This document shows positions 14,066-18,076 of a DNA stretch of 18,076 bases, piece after piece. Within the stretch, counting starts at the first letter, position 1, and every line of letters begins with the position of its first letter. Position numbers and translations under genes: made by a program. Origin of the DNA: an uncultured Propionibacteriaceae bacterium (GTDB lineage: Bacteria > Actinomycetota > Actinomycetes > Propionibacteriales > Propionibacteriaceae). The notes under the pieces are model-generated. The model saw only the letters and a program-made list of their open reading frames with translations. It made no database searches and was not told the DNA's origin. The DNA is taken from positions 1-18,076 of the forward strand of contig CAKZHP010000032.1 of NCBI GenBank assembly GCA_936924635.1, given 5' to 3'.

Positions 14066-14935
14066 GTGTCCAACAACGCTGTTGAGGAGATCCTCAGCCA
14101 GATCCCCGTCTCGCAGCTCGCCTCCGAGCTGGGCGTCGACGAGGGCACCGCCGAGCAGGCCGCGCGGGCCGCGATCCCGACCCTGATCGGTGGGCTGCAG
14201 CACAACGCCTCCGACCTGGCGCAGGAGCCCACCATCGCCGAGGCGCTGCTCCAGCACGAGTCCTCCTCGCTGCTCGACGGCGGCACCGTCAACCTGGGCG
14301 ACGTCGACACCGCCGACGGCCAGAAGATCGTGCACCACATCTTCGGCGACCAGAGCGGGCAGCTCGCGCAGGCACTCGGGTCGCGTACGGGCGGGGGCAA
14401 CGGGCTCATGGACCGGCTGCTGCCGATCCTCGCCCCGATCGTGCTCGCCTACCTGGCGCAGAAGATCCAGGGCGGCATGCAGTCGCGCGCCGGCAACGGT
14501 GGCGGCATCCTCAACGACATCCTGGGCGGCGCTCTCGGTGGCGGCCGTTCCCAGTACGACCAGTCCCAGTACCGGCAGCCGCAGCAGGCCCCGCAGCAGC
14601 AGGGCGGCGGCATGCTCGGGTCGATCCTGGGCTCGATCCTCTCCGGTGGCGGCCTCGGCGGCATCCTCGGCGGCATGGGCGAGCAGCAGCAGCCCGCTGG
14701 CTACCAGCAGCCCCAGCAGGGCGGCTTCCAGCAGCGTCAGGACGACCCGTTCACGACCGGTCGCGGCACCTCCGAGCCCGACTACCAGGGGCAGGGCGGG
14801 CTGACGAACGACCCCGGCCAGCTGCGCGTGGAGGACGACCCGACCGACCCGAACGCGCGCCAGCAGCAGGAGCAGGGCGGCGGCATCGTCGACGACATCC
14901 TGGGCGGCATCTTCGGCCGCCGCGACAACCGCTGA
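14066..14935 (+). CDS. DUF937 domain protein with Gly/Gln-rich repeat tail
   Basis: A 289-residue protein. Residues 1-135 match the DUF937 (YidB-like) pattern: a helical start VEEILSQIPVSQLASELGVDEGTAEQAARAAIPTLIGGL, then LLDGG and KIVHHIFG, then LLPILAPIVLAYLAQKIQGG, a hydrophobic helix. Function is unknown. The tail is low-complexity, Gln/Gly/Tyr-rich, with three copies of GGG[IM][LV]x[DS]IL at 145, 180 and 271; the first and third read GGGILNDILGG and GGGIVDDILGG. Short QQQ-, QYDQSQY- and QPQQ-type runs separate them. Such a tail could drive self-assembly; that is inference. The start is GTG 14066 with AAGGAAAG upstream. A SigR/SigH-type promoter precedes it. It occupies the place where accD5-accE5 lie in mycobacteria, 16 bp before maf. 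Confidence 0.9.
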   Translation: MSNNAVEEILSQIPVSQLASELGVDEGTAEQAARAAIPTLIGGLQHNASDLAQEPTIAEALLQHESSSLLDGGTVNLGDVDTADGQKIVHHIFGDQSGQLAQALGSRTGGGNGLMDRLLPILAPIVLAYLAQKIQGGMQSRAGNGGGILNDILGGALGGGRSQYDQSQYRQPQQAPQQQGGGMLGSILGSILSGGGLGGILGGMGEQQQPAGYQQPQQGGFQQRQDDPFTTGRGTSEPDYQGQGGLTNDPGQLRVEDDPTDPNARQQQEQGGGIVDDILGGIFGRRDNR

Positions 14936-14951
14936 GCGCGCGTCCTTCGCG

Positions 14952-15551
14952 ATGCGCCTGATCCTGGCCTCGCAGTCACCGGCCCGTCTGAGCACGCTCA
15001 GGCGGGCCGGTCTCGCGCCCGAGGTCGTCGTCTCGAACGTCGACGAGGACACCGTCACCCTCACCGACGCCCGTGAGCTGGCGACCACGCTCGCTCGCCT
15101 CAAGTGCGAGGCGGTCGCGGCCGGTGTCAACGACGACGACGTGGTCGTGGTCGGGTGCGACTCGGTGCTCGAGGTCGACGGCGTCCCTCACGGGAAACCT
15201 GGCTCGGCCGAGGCGGCAGCCGCTCTGTGGCGCCGCACCAGCGGGCGCCAGGGCACGCTCGTGACGGGCCACCACGTCGTCGTACGCACCGCCGGGACCG
15301 AGCGGTCCGCGACGGCCGCTGCCGAGACGGTGGTGCACTTCGCCGAGCTCGACGAGGACGAGATCCTCGCCTACGCCGCGACCGGGGAGCCCGCGTCGGT
15401 GGCGGGTGGGTTCACCATCGACGGGCTGGGCGCCGCGTACATCACCGGCGTCGAGGGCGACCACCACAACGTGGTGGGTATCAGCCTGCCGCTGCTGCGC
15501 CGGCTGCTCGCCGGCATTGGCGTCCGGTGGCACACGCTGTGGCGCACGTGA
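14952..15551 (+). CDS. maf: Maf family nucleotide pyrophosphatase
   Basis: A 199-residue house-cleaning enzyme that hydrolyses (mostly modified) nucleoside triphosphates to monophosphates. The N-terminal RLILASQSPARLSTLRRAG (2-20) is the Maf signature, followed by VSNVDEDTV, the catalytic acidic segment VVVGCDSVLEVDG, HGKP, the TLVTGHHVV strand, and near the end SVAGGFTIDGLGAAYITGVEGDHHNVVGISL, which is highly conserved. Length is normal. The ATG at 14952 follows the DUF937 stop by 16 bp without a clear ribosome site, so it may depend on upstream translation. If it shares the DUF937 transcript it could also respond to the redox-type promoter at 14004; this is inferred. It converges on ubiA, with a hairpin at 15565-15595 between them. 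Confidence 0.94.
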   Translation: MRLILASQSPARLSTLRRAGLAPEVVVSNVDEDTVTLTDARELATTLARLKCEAVAAGVNDDDVVVVGCDSVLEVDGVPHGKPGSAEAAAALWRRTSGRQGTLVTGHHVVVRTAGTERSATAAAETVVHFAELDEDEILAYAATGEPASVAGGFTIDGLGAAYITGVEGDHHNVVGISLPLLRRLLAGIGVRWHTLWRT

Positions 15552-15564
15552 CCCCGCATCGTCC

Positions 15565-15595
15565 GCGCACCTGACCAGCCTGCTCGGTCGGGCGC
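15565..15595. terminator. bidirectional hairpin between maf and ubiA
   Basis: GCGC (15565-15568), CC (15570-15571) and GACC (15573-15576) pair with GGTC (15586-15589), GG (15590-15591) and GCGC (15592-15595), giving a 10-bp stem with two single-base bulges and a 9-nt loop. It sits between the convergent stops at 15551 and 15606. Confidence 0.5.
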
Positions 15596-15605
15596 TGGGG
15601 GCAGG

Positions 15606-16526
15606 TCAGACGGGGCGGGCGAAGACGGCCACGCCGGTGGTCACCAGCCAGATCAGACCGAGCACGATGAGGACGCGGTCGTGGAGCACCACGTTCTCCG
15701 GCTCGCCCGCAGCGCCGCGGTCCACGTCACGGGCGTAGCAGAGGATCGCCAGGGCGAAGGGGGCGATGGAGACCGCCGTCCACGGCACGCCCCACACCAC
15801 CCGGTCGCTCTGCTCGAACGCCCACAGGGAGTAGAACGTGATGACCAGCGTCGCCGCCAGGCCCCAGACGAAGCGCAGGTAGTCGGTGGAGTAGTTCGCC
15901 AGCGATGGGCGGGTGCCGGCGGCCGCGCCGAGCTGGACCAGCTCGGAGTACCGCTTGCCGGCGACCATGAACAACGACCCGAACGACGCGACGAGCAGGA
16001 ACCAGTGGCTGAGCGGGATGCCACTGGCGAGACCGCCTGCCATGGCGCGCAGCAGGAACCCGAGCGACACCACGGCCAGGTCCACGACCGGCTGGTGCTT
16101 CAGCCACGCCGCGTACCCGAGCTGCAGCAGGACATAGGCGACCAGCACCGCGCCGAGCGGGACGGAGGTCCAGAAGCCCAGACCGAGGCCGGCCACGAGA
16201 CAGACGGCGGCGAGCACCACCGCCGCCGGCACGCTGAGCTCCCCGGCCGCGACCGGACGGAACCGCTTCGTCGGGTGAAGCCGGTCCTCGTCCACGTCGA
16301 CCACGTCGTTGACCAGGTACACGAACGAGCTGACAAGGGCGAACGCCACCATCGCCAGCAGGGCGGCGACGAGCACCGGGGGCCGGAACAGCTGCCCGGA
16401 GGCCAGCGGGGCGCTGAAGACCAGAACGTTCTTGACCCACTGCTTGGGCCTCATGGCGCGTAGGGGTGCCGGCAGCCGGGAGGGGCGGCGCTCCGACACG
16501 GCGGGAGCGGTCTGGGGCTCGTTCAT
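15606..16526 (-). CDS. ubiA: decaprenyl-phosphate phosphoribosyltransferase (UbiA family)
   Basis: A 306-residue polytopic membrane enzyme of the UbiA prenyltransferase superfamily. The start RPKQWVKNVLVFSAPL (26-41) and the motif NDVVDVDEDRLHPTKRFRP (73-91; Asn73, Asp74, Asp77 and Asp81 as NDxxDxxxD for Mg-PRPP) match DPPR synthase (Rv3806c type), which puts phosphoribose from PRPP on decaprenyl phosphate. GKRYSELVQLG is the second conserved loop. There are about eight or nine membrane helices. The product leads to decaprenylphosphoryl arabinose, the donor for arabinan in Mycobacteriales; other actinomycetes also carry this enzyme, where its use is less clear. The start is ATG 16526 with a -10 TACGGT 8 bp upstream. 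It is divergent from the lipoprotein gene, 32 bp away. The dprE1/dprE2 partners are not in the window. Confidence 0.9.
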   Translation of the reverse strand: MNEPQTAPAVSERRPSRLPAPLRAMRPKQWVKNVLVFSAPLASGQLFRPPVLVAALLAMVAFALVSSFVYLVNDVVDVDEDRLHPTKRFRPVAAGELSVPAAVVLAAVCLVAGLGLGFWTSVPLGAVLVAYVLLQLGYAAWLKHQPVVDLAVVSLGFLLRAMAGGLASGIPLSHWFLLVASFGSLFMVAGKRYSELVQLGAAAGTRPSLANYSTDYLRFVWGLAATLVITFYSLWAFEQSDRVVWGVPWTAVSIAPFALAILCYARDVDRGAAGEPENVVLHDRVLIVLGLIWLVTTGVAVFARPV

Positions 16527-16534
16527 CGTGGCTG

Positions 16535-16551
16535 ACCGTACCGGCTACGGT
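16535..16551. promoter_or_regulatory. inverted-repeat divergent promoter of ubiA and lipoprotein gene
   Basis: ACCGTA-CCGGC-TACGGT is a perfect 6-5-6 inverted repeat. Read on the minus strand, TACGGT (16540-16535) is the ubiA -10, 8 bp from its ATG; on the plus strand TACGGT (16546-16551) is the lipoprotein -10, 7 bp from its GTG at 16559. The two -10 boxes are 5 bp apart, so the two promoters cannot be occupied together. Confidence 0.6.
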
Positions 16552-16558
16552 TGTCGCC

Positions 16559-16978
16559 GTGCAGCAGGGGCCCGGCATCGTGTACGGCGTGGTGGCCGCC
16601 CTCCTGCTCGCGGGCTGCGCCGCGGGGCCCGCGCCCTCCCCCAGCCCGGCGACGGCGACGAGCGCCTCGTACGCGGCCCCGGCCGGCACCGTCACCCTGC
16701 GTGACCTGGGCTGGCGCAACGGGCCGGCGGCCCGGGTCGTGCTGCCGGCGGGGGTGGTCGTCACCCGGCGGATCGACCAGCCCAACGTGGTGTCGGCGTT
16801 CGGGCGAGGCGCCGACGGCGAGGCTGTGTCGCGGGCGCTGGCCGGGTCGCTGCCCGGCATGGGCTGGACCGTGACCGCCCAGGGCGGCGGGTCGATCGTG
16901 TTCAGCGACGACCGGCACGACGGCACGTACACCGCCAGCGCCGAGGTGTGGGGGCTGACGATCCGGGTGAGGCCTTAG
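16559..16978 (+). CDS. small secreted lipoprotein
   Basis: A 139-residue protein of unknown function. The N-terminus is a lipoprotein signal: a short hydrophobic stretch GIVYGVVAALLLAGC with the lipobox LLAG-Cys20, followed by a Ala/Pro/Ser-rich spacer (AAGPAPSPSPATATSAS). The remaining 100 residues look like a compact beta-rich domain (VTLRDLGWRNGPAARVVLPAGVVVTRRI; ending SAEVWGLTIRVRP), with no motif I recognise. It should sit on the outer face of the membrane. The start is the GTG at 16559; an in-frame extension to 16466 overlaps ubiA and would bury the signal peptide. TACGGT lies 7 bp upstream and forms an inverted repeat with the divergent ubiA promoter, so the two genes may be linked in the envelope. 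Confidence 0.78.
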   Translation: MQQGPGIVYGVVAALLLAGCAAGPAPSPSPATATSASYAAPAGTVTLRDLGWRNGPAARVVLPAGVVVTRRIDQPNVVSAFGRGADGEAVSRALAGSLPGMGWTVTAQGGGSIVFSDDRHDGTYTASAEVWGLTIRVRP

Positions 16979-17027
16979 CAGCCGGTCCTCGCGCCTGCGC
17001 CCCTACGCGCCGCCGCCACACTCGATG

Positions 17028-17045
17028 CCCCTGGGCCACCAGGGG
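17028..17045 (+). terminator. hairpin after the lipoprotein gene
   Basis: CCCCTGG (17028-17034) and CCAGGGG (17039-17045) form a perfect 7-bp stem with a GCCA loop. Two further CCCTGG copies downstream (17054-17059, 17065-17070) could compete for the same CCAGGG, allowing alternative folds. It probably ends the lipoprotein transcript. Confidence 0.45.
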
Positions 17046-17100
17046 GTGGCTCTCCCTGGGTCAGCCCTGGAAGAGCCGAGCCCGAGCACGCCCACCCCCC

Positions 17101-17106
17101 TAGGAT
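17101..17106 (+). promoter_or_regulatory. -10 element of histidine phosphatase gene
   Basis: TAGGAT, seven bases, then the ATG at 17114 with no ribosome site: a likely leaderless start. Confidence 0.5.
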
Positions 17107-17113
17107 CACCGGC

Positions 17114-17860
17114 ATGGCGGCTCAGGAGCTCATCCTTGTCAGGCACGGTCAGTCCGAGGGCAACGTGGCGGCGGAGGCGGCGCAGCGGGCCAAGCTGGAG
17201 CGGATCGACGTCCCTGCACGCGACGCCGACGTGGTGCTGTCGGAGACCGGCCGGCAGCAGGCAGCGGCGCTCGGAGGGTGGCTGGGCGACCTCCCCGACG
17301 ACGAGCGGCCCCAGATCGTCTGGACCAGCCCGTTCCGCCGAGCCCGCGAGACCGCCGAGATCGCCCTGCAGACCTGCGGCGTGGAGCTCGACTACCGCGT
17401 CGACGAGCGGCTGCGGGACCGCGACATGGGCATCACCGACGCGTTGACGGCCGCGGGCATCCAGGCCAAGTACCCCGAGGAGGCCGAGCGCCGCGCCTGG
17501 CTGGGCAAGTTCTACTACCGCCCGCCGGGCGGCGAGTCCTGGGCCGACGTCGCCGCGCGCGTACGGGCCGTGCTCAGCGACCTCGCGAACACGGAGAAGC
17601 ACGAGCGGGTGCTGATCACCGCGCACGACGTGGTGATCCTGCTGTTCTGCTACGTCGCCGAGGGCATGGACGAGCAGTCCGTCCTGGAGCGGTCGAAGAC
17701 CAACGGGCTGCGCAACGCCTCGGTGTGCCGGCTGCGCCGCGACGAGGAGTCGCCGACGGGCTGGACCGTGACCGCCTACAACGAGGACACCCACCTGCGC
17801 GACCAGGGTGTGCCCAGCACCGACCAGCCCGGCGCCTCCGACGAGGTGGGAGGCCAGTGA
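17114..17860 (+). CDS. histidine phosphatase (phosphoglycerate-mutase-like) family protein
   Basis: A 248-residue branch 1 histidine phosphatase. The catalytic LVRHGQSEGN (8-17) contains the phosphorylated His11; TSPFRRARETAE (71-82) supplies the phosphate-binding Arg; the second catalytic His171 lies in LITAHDVV. Between them, RDRDMGITDALTAAGIQAKYPEEAERR is a divergent cap region, and PPGGESWADVAARV is the usual GES motif. Family members range from phosphoglycerate mutase to acid sugar-phosphate phosphatases, and the substrate cannot be read from sequence. The last 20 residues look disordered. A leaderless start is indicated by TAGGAT 7 bp upstream of the ATG. Its stop overlaps the start of nnrD (GTGA), so the two are translationally coupled. 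Confidence 0.9.
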   Translation: MAAQELILVRHGQSEGNVAAEAAQRAKLERIDVPARDADVVLSETGRQQAAALGGWLGDLPDDERPQIVWTSPFRRARETAEIALQTCGVELDYRVDERLRDRDMGITDALTAAGIQAKYPEEAERRAWLGKFYYRPPGGESWADVAARVRAVLSDLANTEKHERVLITAHDVVILLFCYVAEGMDEQSVLERSKTNGLRNASVCRLRRDEESPTGWTVTAYNEDTHLRDQGVPSTDQPGASDEVGGQ

Positions 17861-18076
17861 CCGGCCGCCGCTCCGGTGGGACCCGGCTGCCCGACGACGT
17901 GCGTGGCGGCACCCCCGAGTCACCCTGCCTCATCACCCCCGAGCTGCTGCGCAGGTGGGCGCTGCCCGTGCCGACGGGCAGCAAGTACAACCGTGGCCAG
18001 GCCGTCGTCGTGGGCGGTGCGGCGGCGACCCCGGGCGCGGCGATGCTCGCCGGCCACGCCGCGCTGCGGATGGGCG
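17857..18076 (+). CDS. nnrD: ADP-dependent NAD(P)H-hydrate dehydratase (5' part only)
   Basis: The first 73 residues are in the window; the gene runs off the right edge. After a short variable lead, LITPELLRRWALPVPTGSKYNRGQAVVVGG and TPGAAMLAGHAALRMG match the start of the ribokinase-like NnrD (YjeF C-terminal) family, which uses ADP to dehydrate the damaged cofactor S-NAD(P)HX back to NAD(P)H. The lead is too short for a fused NnrE epimerase domain, so this is the stand-alone form. The GTG at 17857 overlaps the preceding stop (GTGA) and has GGGAGG upstream. Confidence 0.88.
   Translation, partial: MTGRRSGGTRLPDDVRGGTPESPCLITPELLRRWALPVPTGSKYNRGQAVVVGGAAATPGAAMLAGHAALRMG

Noticed and set aside
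1..18076. tRNA or rRNA genes, CRISPR arrays, insertion sequences, phage genes, restriction or other defence systems
   Set aside because: None seen on either strand: no spaced identical repeats, no transposase or integrase motifs, and all long frames are accounted for by chromosomal genes.

Overview
The window is about 18 kb of very G+C-rich DNA with dense, mostly uninterrupted coding. A WhiB-family iron-sulfur regulator, a decaprenyl-phosphate phosphoribosyltransferase, a TIGR03089 protein, frequent GTG starts and a purE-purK-gtrA-PH-birA gene string all point to an actinomycete. The gene order resembles the Mycobacterium tuberculosis Rv3260c-Rv3282 neighbourhood. The overall feel is Propionibacteriales (Nocardioides/Aeromicrobium-like), but that is inference; no rRNA or other species marker is present.

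Layout, left to right. (1) 1-4414, all minus strand: a large partial GT2 glycosyltransferase/membrane protein, a WhiB2-like regulator, a four-helix membrane protein, and mannose-1-phosphate guanylyltransferase (manC), whose stop overlaps the start of the membrane protein. (2) 4455-6900: a TIGR03089 protein (+), a luciferase-like flavin oxidoreductase (-) and, divergent from it, a short F420/NADP-reductase-like protein (+). (3) 6904-13955, all minus: birA, a PH-domain membrane protein, gtrA, purK, purE, an LCP ligase, an ExoA-like GT2 and a protein that looks like two YbaB domains (listed in transcription order). (4) 14066-18076: a DUF937 protein (+), maf (+), ubiA-like DPPR synthase (-), a small lipoprotein (+), a histidine phosphatase (+) and the start of nnrD (+). 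No stretch over 300 bases lacks a gene; the longest gaps are 2257-2504, 8511-8734 and 11999-12171.

Themes. Many genes serve the cell envelope: GDP-mannose supply, two glycosyltransferases, GtrA flippase, LCP attachment enzyme and decaprenylphosphoryl-ribose/arabinose precursor synthesis. Others are housekeeping (purine synthesis, biotinylation, nucleotide and NADHX repair).

The most striking finding is regulatory. The 71-bp gap between the flavin oxidoreductase and the F420-reductase-like gene carries two exact GGAAT-N18-GTT promoters, the form used by SigR/SigH-type redox-stress ECF sigma factors. They lie back to back with their -35 elements 2 bp apart. A third exact copy precedes the DUF937 gene. 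This suggests a redox-stress regulated module that, to my knowledge, is not described as such. Several other genes have a TANNNT -10 box 6-8 bp before the start codon, implying leaderless mRNAs. No tRNA, rRNA, CRISPR array or mobile element was seen.
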